Shown here in pieces: positions 8,590 through 16,554 of a DNA stretch of 64,000 bases (its first letter is position 1; the number at the start of each line of letters is the position of its first letter). The stretch comes from a bacterium (GTDB taxonomy: Bacteria > Krumholzibacteriota > Krumholzibacteriia > LZORAL124-64-63). The stretch spans positions 56,754-120,753 of the forward strand of contig JAAEOA010000332.1 in NCBI GenBank assembly GCA_024223715.1, read 5' to 3'. The translations under genes and the position numbers were made by a program. Under the pieces are notes generated by a model. The model saw nothing but the letters and a program-made list of their open reading frames with translations, was not told the DNA's origin and did not search any database.

Positions 8590-10089
8590 TCAGTTTTCAA
8601 TCCCGCCTTGGCGGGGAACAACCGTTACATAGTTCTCGGTCTCACCGGTCCGGACCAAAAAGGTCAGCGGATCGGTACGTGTGACCATTAGGTTTCTGGC
8701 TTCCTCGTAATCGGGAAGGCCGGAAATCTCATGACCATCAATAGACACGATCACATCGCCTGGACTGATACCGGCATCAGTCGCAGGCTGATTATCTTCA
8801 ACAGCAACAACCATCACCCCGGTTGTTGCAGAAATTCCCAGCATATCCTTCAAGCGGGCAACTTTGGGGTTACCAGCACTGAGGTCAGCCGCAAAAATTC
8901 CAAGCCAGTTATTAGCCGCGGAATCGGCTTTACTGTCTTGCTCATTTATCCATTCAACAGGACGAATTTGGGTGCTCTGCGGAGCTCCGTCCCGATAAAA
9001 ACCACAATCCACTTTATTTCCAGGTTCTGCTGCGGCAATCAAAAATTGAAGACCATTGCGGGAATCAACCTCATGGCCATCAAAAGAAACAATTACATCC
9101 CCAGCTAATAAGCCGGATTCAGCAGCAGGACCATCGGTAATAACAGAAATAACCCTGGCCCCGACCAAAGGCTGGCCATCTATTTCCTGTCCCATAACCG
9201 CAGCCATGTCTTCAGTACGAATGCCCAGATATCCGCGAATGACCCGACCATTGTCTCTCAGCTGATGATAAATGCGTTGAACCATATTGCTGGGTACGGC
9301 AAAACCAATGCCTTGCCCCTGTTGGTTCACAGCCGTATTAACACCAATGATTTGGCCACGAACATTTACCAACGGTCCCCCACTGTTACCAAAATTGATA
9401 GAAGCATCTGTTTGAATAAAATCCTGATAACGGGGAGTCAGACCACCAATGACAAGATCACTGCGACCTTTGGCACTGACAACACCAACAGTTAAACTGC
9501 TTTCGAGATTCCCAAAGGGGTTTCCCACCGCAACAGCCCAAGCGCCCACCTCAAGCTTATCGCTATCGGCGAATTCCAGAACGGAAAGGTCACGCCCAAG
9601 AGGGTCGATTTGAATCAAGGCTAAATCCGTGCTGGGATCGTCTCCACGCAGAGTGGCTTGATATTCCCGGCGTTCGCCACTGAAGCGAACAAAAATGGCA
9701 TCGGCATCGGCAATAACATGGTGATTGGTCAAGATGTCCCCAGAAGCGGAAACGACAAACCCAGACCCGGTGGACGGCATTTCAAACCGCCCCCCTTTGC
9801 CTTCTTCGTCAGGAAAGAATTGACGAAACATGTCTTGCAAAGGACTGGTGCCAATACCCTCTTCGGTCATGGAACGAATGGTACGAATATTGACCACTGC
9901 GGGACGTGCAGTGTGCCCGACAGCGATAAAAGGAGATTCCTGAATTTCAGCCGAGGCTTGAGGAGGAGTTCCCAAAAGAACGGAAAGAAACAAAAATGCA
10001 CACAACAAAATGGTCGCCTGGTCTGATATTAAACCAAGGCCACAATTACTTGCGCACACTGTTTGTTTTCCACAAATCCGCAACTTCAC
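8590..10089 (-). CDS. HtrA/DegP-type periplasmic serine protease with two PDZ domains
   Basis: A periplasmic quality-control protease or chaperone of about 499 residues. There is an N-terminal hydrophobic segment (ATILLCAFLFLSVLLG) ending in ASAEIQ, a likely signal cleavage region. The trypsin-like domain carries a complete triad: H124 in TNHHVI, D155 in STDLALI and S236 in GNSGGPL. Two PDZ domains follow, near residues 280-375 (GDVIVSFDGHEVDS) and 400-490 (GDVIVSIDGHEISG). The start is a GTG. The region before the signal segment is unusually long (about 25 residues), so the true start may be further in. It lies upstream of the sigma-factor gene on the same strand, with a hairpin between them. 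Confidence 0.93.
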   Translation of the reverse strand: MKLRICGKQTVCASNCGLGLISDQATILLCAFLFLSVLLGTPPQASAEIQESPFIAVGHTARPAVVNIRTIRSMTEEGIGTSPLQDMFRQFFPDEEGKGGRFEMPSTGSGFVVSASGDILTNHHVIADADAIFVRFSGERREYQATLRGDDPSTDLALIQIDPLGRDLSVLEFADSDKLEVGAWAVAVGNPFGNLESSLTVGVVSAKGRSDLVIGGLTPRYQDFIQTDASINFGNSGGPLVNVRGQIIGVNTAVNQQGQGIGFAVPSNMVQRIYHQLRDNGRVIRGYLGIRTEDMAAVMGQEIDGQPLVGARVISVITDGPAAESGLLAGDVIVSFDGHEVDSRNGLQFLIAAAEPGNKVDCGFYRDGAPQSTQIRPVEWINEQDSKADSAANNWLGIFAADLSAGNPKVARLKDMLGISATTGVMVVAVEDNQPATDAGISPGDVIVSIDGHEISGLPDYEEARNLMVTRTDPLTFLVRTGETENYVTVVPRQGGIEN

Positions 10090-10320
10090 GTTTTCACCAA
10101 TCTCAAAAAAAGAGTTTTCGGTGAAGGAGTGAGCTACTTCCCGGATCTTTCAAGAGGTTGCCGCCTCCGGTTTCCTCTCCAAATCACCGAGCATTACAGG
10201 GAACATGAAGATCATATCCGCATCTGCAGATATTGTCAACAGTCTTTTTTGACAGCTTGTTATCAACGTTTGTCACGTTAATGATTCGAAATGGTCCTAA
10301 AATCCTCCGTATTCCAACGA

Positions 10321-10812
10321 TTAGGCTTCTTTTTCATGGTCATTATTCGAATCATTGGAGTTGTCAACGTTACCTTCAACAGGTTCCATCAAAATGGCGG
10401 AATCATCGTTTCCAACCTCCAAAACTGGATCTTTTAGGACTGTTTCAGTAACAGGCTCTGACTCAGTCACAGGTTGTTCCACTTCCTGATCGGCACCTCC
10501 AGCAGCACTGGCTTTTGCGTATTCAGTCTTAATATTCTCAATTTCTTCACTCTTGGCAGCCAATTCTGTTTCCAGAGTTTCAATTCGAGTTACAAGTTCC
10601 AGCAAAGGCTCCTGATTAAGAATGTTCTCTTCATCATTCTTCAAACCTGAATATACCAAACTGCCCAATTCACTGAATTGTCGTTCAATATCACGACTGA
10701 TTCCAAATTTGTCCCACCGGCGAGAACCAATTTTGGCAGCCTCGGTCGTTTTGTCTGAAGTAATTGTATACCACTCCACCAGGTTGCTTTTAACTTCGTC
10801 CCATAAAGCCAT
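10321..10812 (-). CDS. Small acidic coiled-coil protein, function unknown
   Basis: A 163-residue protein I do not recognise. Residues 1-65 (MALWDEVKSNLVEW... SLVYSGLKND) are amphipathic and resemble small proteins annotated only as hypothetical. Residues 68-95 form a heptad coiled coil (LLELVTRIETLETELAAKSEE). The C-terminal 60 residues are acidic and low in complexity. There is no signal peptide or membrane segment, so it should be cytoplasmic. The ATG is supported by GAGGAG at 6-base spacing. It is divergent from the LpxH-like gene, with an upstream region of 78 bases shared between them. Confidence 0.7.
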   Translation of the reverse strand: MALWDEVKSNLVEWYTITSDKTTEAAKIGSRRWDKFGISRDIERQFSELGSLVYSGLKNDEENILNQEPLLELVTRIETLETELAAKSEEIENIKTEYAKASAAGGADQEVEQPVTESEPVTETVLKDPVLEVGNDDSAILMEPVEGNVDNSNDSNNDHEKEA

Positions 10813-10890
10813 GATGCTCTCCTCATCTCATTCAGTTCCAGAATTACATTTCAGGTTGCGACATTCCTTCTAATAGGGCAAATTAACCCC

Positions 10891-11646
10891 ATGCAGAAAA
10901 ATACACAACCCACAGCCATTTTTGTGGCCGATTCCCATTTCCATATTCAGCCCGATGCTGCAGAGCAGCACCGAATTGCGCAGTTCTGCCAACTGATGCA
11001 AATGTCGGAAAAGGTCGACCATTTATTCCTGTTAGGTGACATTTTCGATTTTTGGTTCGACTACCCTCACTTCCGTTTGCGAGGTTATGACGGCATTCTG
11101 GCAGCTTTGGACCGGGTTCGCGATGCTGGAACCACTGTTCATTTTGTGGGTGGCAATCACGATATCTGGGCCGCCAAATTCCTCAGTCAGCGATATGGCT
11201 CCAACAAAACTGGTGATCCATTTACCATTTCCCTGGGAAAACGCTCCATAAAGGTCTGCCATGGTGATGGCCTGCTGGGTTTTGATTGGGCCTACAATAC
11301 CTTCCGAGCCATTGTACGCACTCAACTGGGAATTGTTCTGGCTAAAAGCATGCATCCTGAAATTCTTTTCGCATTCAGTGTTTGGCTTAGCGGAAAAAGC
11401 CGAGGTGCCAATCGGGACGAAGCCCTTCAAATTGAGCAAAAAGCACAGAACTGGATTGAATCCTGTAAAGAAATCGACTGGGACCTAATGGTCATGGGTC
11501 ACGTCCACTATCAATTTGAAGTCACTTCAGGCAAGCAGACCTTAACCGCTCTTGCCGGCTGGTTTGATCGTTTGGGATATGGAGTTCTTCAAGATGGGGA
11601 ATTCAAAATGCTGGACTTTGAAAAAGATGGCCGACCCGAATTTTAA
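10891..11646 (+). CDS. lpxH: UDP-2,3-diacylglucosamine pyrophosphatase-like metallophosphoesterase
   Basis: A calcineurin-like phosphoesterase of 251 residues. All metal-binding motifs are present: D14-x-H16 (VADSHFH), GDIFDFW (D50), GGNHD (N89-H90-D91), H124 in CHGDG and GHVHYQ (H204, H206). The GDIFDFWF and FxDRLGY-type C-terminus (AGWFDRLGYGVLQ) resemble the LpxH group, which hydrolyses UDP-2,3-diacylglucosamine to lipid X in lipid A synthesis at the inner membrane. A non-lipid A phosphatase of the same superfamily cannot be excluded, because no other lpx gene is near. It is the only plus-strand gene in the first 25 kb. Confidence 0.75.
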   Translation: MQKNTQPTAIFVADSHFHIQPDAAEQHRIAQFCQLMQMSEKVDHLFLLGDIFDFWFDYPHFRLRGYDGILAALDRVRDAGTTVHFVGGNHDIWAAKFLSQRYGSNKTGDPFTISLGKRSIKVCHGDGLLGFDWAYNTFRAIVRTQLGIVLAKSMHPEILFAFSVWLSGKSRGANRDEALQIEQKAQNWIESCKEIDWDLMVMGHVHYQFEVTSGKQTLTALAGWFDRLGYGVLQDGEFKMLDFEKDGRPEF

Positions 11647-11666
11647 CCGAGCCGGCCCAAAAAAAT

Positions 11667-12602
11667 TTACCAGTGCAAGTTTAATGAGAATTTATGCCCT
11701 GCATCAAAACCTTCAGTTTTGGTTTCTTCGTAAGCATAATCGACTCCCAGTACACCGGTACGGAATCCAGCACCGGCAGTCCAGCCCTGACTTTCGTAGT
11801 TTACTTTAGTACCACCACGGAGAATTAGCTGATCAATGACTTTGAACTCGGCTCCCACATGGGCTTTTTCATTGGTATCATTGGGAAAAACCACGTCACC
11901 CGTTAAAGTAACCCGACCGGCCAGTATTTCATCGGGTGACCAGGCAAACCCGATACGAAAAGCCGCAGGCAAATCAAAGGGTTCTTCGTTCAAATTCATT
12001 TGTGAACCGATGTTGGTTGCAGAAGCAGCGAAAGTCAGCCCTTCAATCATGCTTTTGTGAGTGATGAAGAAATCAAAAGCAAAACCTGAATCGGAATACA
12101 GATCAATTTTCTCATAGATCATTTTTGCCGTCAGACCAACCCCGAAACGATCTCCAAGAGAATGAGCATAAGAAATGCCAAAACTTACATCATAAGGGCT
12201 GAATGAGCCTTCAGTCACTCCCACGGGTTCATTACCTGTTCGGGGTATTTCATCAGAATAAAATCCAGTGAATAAAAACCCTATAACCCCACCGCCGGCT
12301 TTGTGTGCCACGGCTGCTGACTCATGACTGAACAGCCCCAGGTACCGGTAATGTTGTAAAACCAGTTCGGTTTCAAAATCGGCAAAAACATTATTGGCCG
12401 GGTTCCAGAAAATAGCAGAAGCCCCCTGACTGGATGCAACACCTGCTCCTCCCATTCCCGCTTCACGAGCCCCTACTCCCAAGCGAAGAGACAAGAGCCC
12501 GGCTTCACCAGGGTCTCCGGCAAAAGCAGAAGTTCCGCTGACACTAAAGACCAATAAAACTGCAAAGATAATCAGCAGTACTCGTTTGGATTTGCGAACC
12601 AT
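11667..12602 (-). CDS. PorV/UPF0164-like outer-membrane beta-barrel protein
   Basis: A 311-residue protein with a clear signal peptide (KRVLLIIFAVLLVFSVSGTSAFAG). It carries the PorV-family N-terminal motif LRLGVGAREAGMGGAGVASS followed by ASAIFWNPAN, then alternating amphipathic strands ending in an aromatic residue (SLNLHW), typical of FadL/PorV-like barrels. In Bacteroidota PorV is the shuttle protein of the type IX secretion system. Homologues in other FCB lineages are annotated only as PorV/PorQ family. The start used has AAGGAAAGGGAA before the ATG. An in-frame extension of 29 residues upstream lacks a signal and is rejected. It lies 139 bases downstream of the M6-like gene, which has a sorting-like C-terminal domain. 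Confidence 0.8.
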   Translation of the reverse strand: MVRKSKRVLLIIFAVLLVFSVSGTSAFAGDPGEAGLLSLRLGVGAREAGMGGAGVASSQGASAIFWNPANNVFADFETELVLQHYRYLGLFSHESAAVAHKAGGGVIGFLFTGFYSDEIPRTGNEPVGVTEGSFSPYDVSFGISYAHSLGDRFGVGLTAKMIYEKIDLYSDSGFAFDFFITHKSMIEGLTFAASATNIGSQMNLNEEPFDLPAAFRIGFAWSPDEILAGRVTLTGDVVFPNDTNEKAHVGAEFKVIDQLILRGGTKVNYESQGWTAGAGFRTGVLGVDYAYEETKTEGFDAGHKFSLNLHW

Positions 12603-12741
12603 GGGTTCCCTTTCCTTTGTTTGGACCCCGGGCCAAAAATACCCAGGCCATTTTTCTTCACCAAGGAATCGGATCATATTCCGATTCATTTAGCTTTGGA
12701 ATAAAAAAACTGTTAAAAACAGATTTTTCATTCACCATTGA

Positions 12742-15700
12742 TTATCGAACAACAGCAATATTAATAACGCTGTAATCGACACTACCATCAGATGACTCGG
12801 TTTGCAGGCGACACAAATACAACCCGGTTACCGCACCATCAAGATCCATGGATATACTGAAAGGCTCCTGCGCCCTGACATCAGTCCATTCACTGACCGA
12901 AACCAGCTCACCTTCAAGATTATAAACACTCGCTCTAACCCTCGATGCGGAAACAACTTTTGCCCTGACATTCAAGGGGCCCTCTTTTAAAGGACTGGGA
13001 TAACATAAATGACTGCCGGAAACCACGCCAGATCCTTGTCCGGGGGAAGGAAGATCTGGCCATTGAGTCATCTCCCAATTTCCATTTCGCCAGGGAGAAG
13101 CGCCCCACATCGGCCACAAGGCATCTTCGGTTGCAACTGAAGACCACACTGTCAGACTGGAATAGTCGGTCGTTCGCAGGCTACCATCGGATTCTTCCAA
13201 CCCATCAATTCGGGAGAATGTTCCAACGGCCACCATTTGTTGCCCCGTCCCAGAGAGGACCGAACCCACTGCGGGTGTGCCGGCGCTTCTTGCAGGCCCT
13301 GCAACAGGCCACCCGCTGATGGGCGTTCCATCCTGATTCCAGGCCAGAATGCGGCCATCTTTAACCGGAAACAGGAATTGTTGGGAATTGGCATCGGCTC
13401 CAGTTAATGGCAGAACCAAGGCGCTGCCAGCCAGTTCCGGAGCTGAGGAATTGATGGAATCGAGTGGTCGGCGGGGCCAGCCATCGGACCATCCACCATT
13501 TAAACTCACACGTCCCAAGAGGCCTTCCGAGACCATGGCTCCGCCTGGAGCCAGTGGTGAGTTCAAAAGCACTTCCTGGTCCCAGGTTTTTGCAAGTCCG
13601 GTTTCTTGGAAATCTGCGTCAAAGAAAATAGTCACGGCCTGCCCGCCAATTCCGGGTATATGTGCGTAACGCTCTGACGCGGCCCCCTGACCCGGATTCA
13701 CCAAGCCAATCTGCACGGGAAAACTACCAGGAAGAATAGGTAAATCCAGGCTAATCTGTTGTGGGTTGCCTGGGTCCTGACCGTCTTCAACAGAACAAAA
13801 AACCAAACGTCCTTCGGCGTTTAGAGTATCGGCAATGGCCACCACAATATTTTGCCATCCATAAACCGGCACCGAAGGAACCACAACAGGACCCAAGTCA
13901 AATTCCAGACTTGTAAGGCCGGCATCGTCATACAGGTGCAAACGGGAATTTCCAGATTGCTGCAAGACTAAAGCAGCTTCCACAGGTTCATCCGCAGAAT
14001 ATGCGGCGCCCCGGTTTACCGGAATAAGAATGGGAGGCAACGAACAGGCATCAACTTCGACGGCCAAGCCATGATTGCCCGGGTTGATGGAAACCGGATG
14101 TCCATCATTTTGGAAGGCATACAATCCTCTGGGTCCGGATAAAAGGATTTCCGCGCCAACAGCGGACGAGCTCCAGTTTCCCGCAGCAGCGGGTTGATTC
14201 CAATCCACAGGATCATTGTCATAAGTTCCCACCACGAATGGCTGTACAGTTGACGCATCGCCATCATGGTCTAGGATTTCGTTTAACTGACCATCGAGAA
14301 CAAAAATCTCCCCTTCGGAACCACAAACCAAAATTTCACTGGTTGCTGCATCAGCATCCAGGTTGGTCAATAAAAGATGGCTTCCACGAAGATCTACACC
14401 GGAGTTCAATTGGCGTCGGGCAACAATACCAGGAACATTCCCCACACTGCTTTCGGTTTGCAGTTCAAAAAACATGGTATCGGCATAATCGAAACCCCAA
14501 AGGGTATCGGCAGGGCTGGCATCAAAATCTATTCCTGCGATGAAAGAAAGAGAATCCAGCACTACATTGCTGATGTTGCCAAAAAGTACATGGGTTGTGG
14601 CCCCGGAGGCTGTGGCAGTATTGGGAATTGTACCTGGACCAAAAGTAAAATTGTCTTCACCCCGGAAACTATCGTCATCTCCACCGAGCAGGAAAGGACT
14701 TGGTTCCCGGGAATCGAGATCCTGAATTCCGTCAGCTTCTTCCAAATCTACAGATTTATGTTCAGCGTCGGCATTAAAGCGATTCGACGACATGGAAAAC
14801 ACATCTTCAATAACACCTTCATCGATGTGCCAGATATAAAGCCCACTGCCGGCACCCTTGTGAGTACTTTCACGGGCACTGTTTTCGCTCATGAAAAAGT
14901 CCCATTCCGCACCGAGCAGCCGCTCTCTCGTATCGGTCAGGGGATCGAACTTTCCAATGGGCTGGCCGGTTCCAGAAGGATTGCTGGTATCAAAAAAATC
15001 AGGAATGTTGTTGCCATTTAAATCACCTGGAAAAGAAAATATTCGGTTCCCGTCCGGATCCTGCAAGCGGTAGGCAAGCAACCAATATTCCTGACCGGTA
15101 ATATCCACTCTTAAAGAGGCCCGTGCCTCTGCAGTCTGCTCGCAGGGAGTAAGGAAAAAATGATTGGGTTGAAGTGGATCCACAAGTTCGGGATCCAGCC
15201 AGCCCATCAAATACTTATTAAAAGCACAAGGATGCGGGGGAATCCATCCCATGCCCACAAACAGACCATAACCCATGAGACCAAACTCACCAATTCCCTG
15301 ACTGTCCGGGCGACCCGAGGGAGTAAAATCACTCAAAGACAGCATGCCCAACCGGAGCCCAACCTCAAAACAATACACACCCAGGCTACCAAAAAAACCT
15401 CCGGCACTGCCGACCATATCCTGATATTCACACTCAGGCAGAACAAGCACCTGAGTGATGCCTTCACCTTCAGGAAAATTCACACTGGGCAAATAAGGTT
15501 GCGCTAATTCTTCATCGTCAAAAGCCTGCTGGAAATCATCTGCATCAAGAAAAGTACTGTAAATTTGTTCGGGCGAATTTCCCAAAATATCTGTTTCTTC
15601 ACCAGCACCGGCATGAATAACGATGAAAGTATCGTACAGGGAAAAATCAATTTCGGAATCGAGGCTGTCCACAACAGCATCAACCATGCTGATAGTTTGT

Positions 15701-16200
15701 TCGCCCATGTCAGGATCATTTCCGTAGTACGACATGGGGTGGGGCAAATTGATGACTCTTGAATGAATCGTATAATTAAAACTAAAAGAACCACCACTGA
15801 CATCGGAATAATAATCCTGCACATCGCCAAAAAGGTGATCGAAAAAAACAGAATCGTGGGCAGAATAATAAATTTCAGACTGCATGGGAGGTGGAAAATC
15901 GCCTTCAACCAAACCGTATCGGCCATACAGGAGGCTGTCACTAAAATCGCACATCAGTACGATGGCATTCAAAGAGCCAGGTGCCTTCTCTCCACCCATC
16001 CTCATGCGTTGAATGCTATTTGAACCGTCATCCCTCATGTTGATACTGCGCCTGTGAAGAAGCTTTTGCATCCCCTCGGGTAAGTCCTGGCCCGCTTTTG
16101 TTTGTGATACCAATTGATTTCCATCGGCAGCCAAAACCATGGATACCGATAAAACAACAACAGCTAAAAAAAGCAGAAATACTTTATTAGAGCCCTGCAT
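12742..16200 (-). CDS. M6-family secreted protein with degenerate zinc site and C-terminal sorting-like domain
   Basis: A 1152-residue secreted protein. A signal peptide (VFLLFLAVVVLSVSMVLA) is followed by an M6 (immune inhibitor A-like) peptidase region at about residues 70-470. After that come a long beta-rich, FG-GAP/propeller-like region with repeated VVAIADTLN/AVGTFSRIDG-type strands, and a FlgD/type-A sorting-like domain in the last 85 residues (YPSPLKEGPLNVRAKV... VYNLEGELV... GLYLCRLQ). In active M6 peptidases this position reads HEFGHxLG. Here residues 278-285 are FEVGLRLG, so both zinc-binding histidines are lost while the downstream GIGEFGLMGYG landmark is kept. It is therefore probably non-catalytic, acting in binding or structure. 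It lies upstream of the PorV-like gene on the same strand. Confidence 0.85.
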   Translation of the reverse strand: MQGSNKVFLLFLAVVVLSVSMVLAADGNQLVSQTKAGQDLPEGMQKLLHRRSINMRDDGSNSIQRMRMGGEKAPGSLNAIVLMCDFSDSLLYGRYGLVEGDFPPPMQSEIYYSAHDSVFFDHLFGDVQDYYSDVSGGSFSFNYTIHSRVINLPHPMSYYGNDPDMGEQTISMVDAVVDSLDSEIDFSLYDTFIVIHAGAGEETDILGNSPEQIYSTFLDADDFQQAFDDEELAQPYLPSVNFPEGEGITQVLVLPECEYQDMVGSAGGFFGSLGVYCFEVGLRLGMLSLSDFTPSGRPDSQGIGEFGLMGYGLFVGMGWIPPHPCAFNKYLMGWLDPELVDPLQPNHFFLTPCEQTAEARASLRVDITGQEYWLLAYRLQDPDGNRIFSFPGDLNGNNIPDFFDTSNPSGTGQPIGKFDPLTDTRERLLGAEWDFFMSENSARESTHKGAGSGLYIWHIDEGVIEDVFSMSSNRFNADAEHKSVDLEEADGIQDLDSREPSPFLLGGDDDSFRGEDNFTFGPGTIPNTATASGATTHVLFGNISNVVLDSLSFIAGIDFDASPADTLWGFDYADTMFFELQTESSVGNVPGIVARRQLNSGVDLRGSHLLLTNLDADAATSEILVCGSEGEIFVLDGQLNEILDHDGDASTVQPFVVGTYDNDPVDWNQPAAAGNWSSSAVGAEILLSGPRGLYAFQNDGHPVSINPGNHGLAVEVDACSLPPILIPVNRGAAYSADEPVEAALVLQQSGNSRLHLYDDAGLTSLEFDLGPVVVPSVPVYGWQNIVVAIADTLNAEGRLVFCSVEDGQDPGNPQQISLDLPILPGSFPVQIGLVNPGQGAASERYAHIPGIGGQAVTIFFDADFQETGLAKTWDQEVLLNSPLAPGGAMVSEGLLGRVSLNGGWSDGWPRRPLDSINSSAPELAGSALVLPLTGADANSQQFLFPVKDGRILAWNQDGTPISGWPVAGPARSAGTPAVGSVLSGTGQQMVAVGTFSRIDGLEESDGSLRTTDYSSLTVWSSVATEDALWPMWGASPWRNGNWEMTQWPDLPSPGQGSGVVSGSHLCYPSPLKEGPLNVRAKVVSASRVRASVYNLEGELVSVSEWTDVRAQEPFSISMDLDGAVTGLYLCRLQTESSDGSVDYSVINIAVVR

Positions 16201-16554
16201 TTACAAATTACCTTTCGCAGCAAACTGGGTGTCGGACCCGAATGGCCGGACATACCGAATCGCCGGGAATTATATTAAGACCAACCGCCTGGGTCAATCA
16301 CGCTCTCAGGAGGAAATGAATCGAGGGTTTGATTTTTCATCAAACCCTCCACTATAATGTTCCGGAGAGCCCATGCGTGGCGTCTGTCACCCCTGATCGA
16401 CATTTCCCCGCCGGGCTCTCCTTCATGCGTTGATGTCCCCAACCGGTCTAATCGCTACCCTTCTCACCTGGTTTGCCAACCTCTTGATGAATCTGGTCTC
16501 TTCTTCGGCCGTTGGGTGATGGGGGGAAAACACCACACGCAATTCTATATTTTT
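16201..16554. other. Gene-free 354-base region with inverted repeats
   Basis: I see no convincing gene between the Ser-rich protein and the M6-like gene. It contains a perfect 11-bp stem with a 5-base loop (16323-16333 with 16339-16349) and a second inverted repeat of 9-bp arms (16364-16372 with 16413-16421). Neither is followed by a T run on the minus strand. They may form a structured leader for the M6-like gene or a weak terminator for the gene upstream. Confidence 0.45.
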
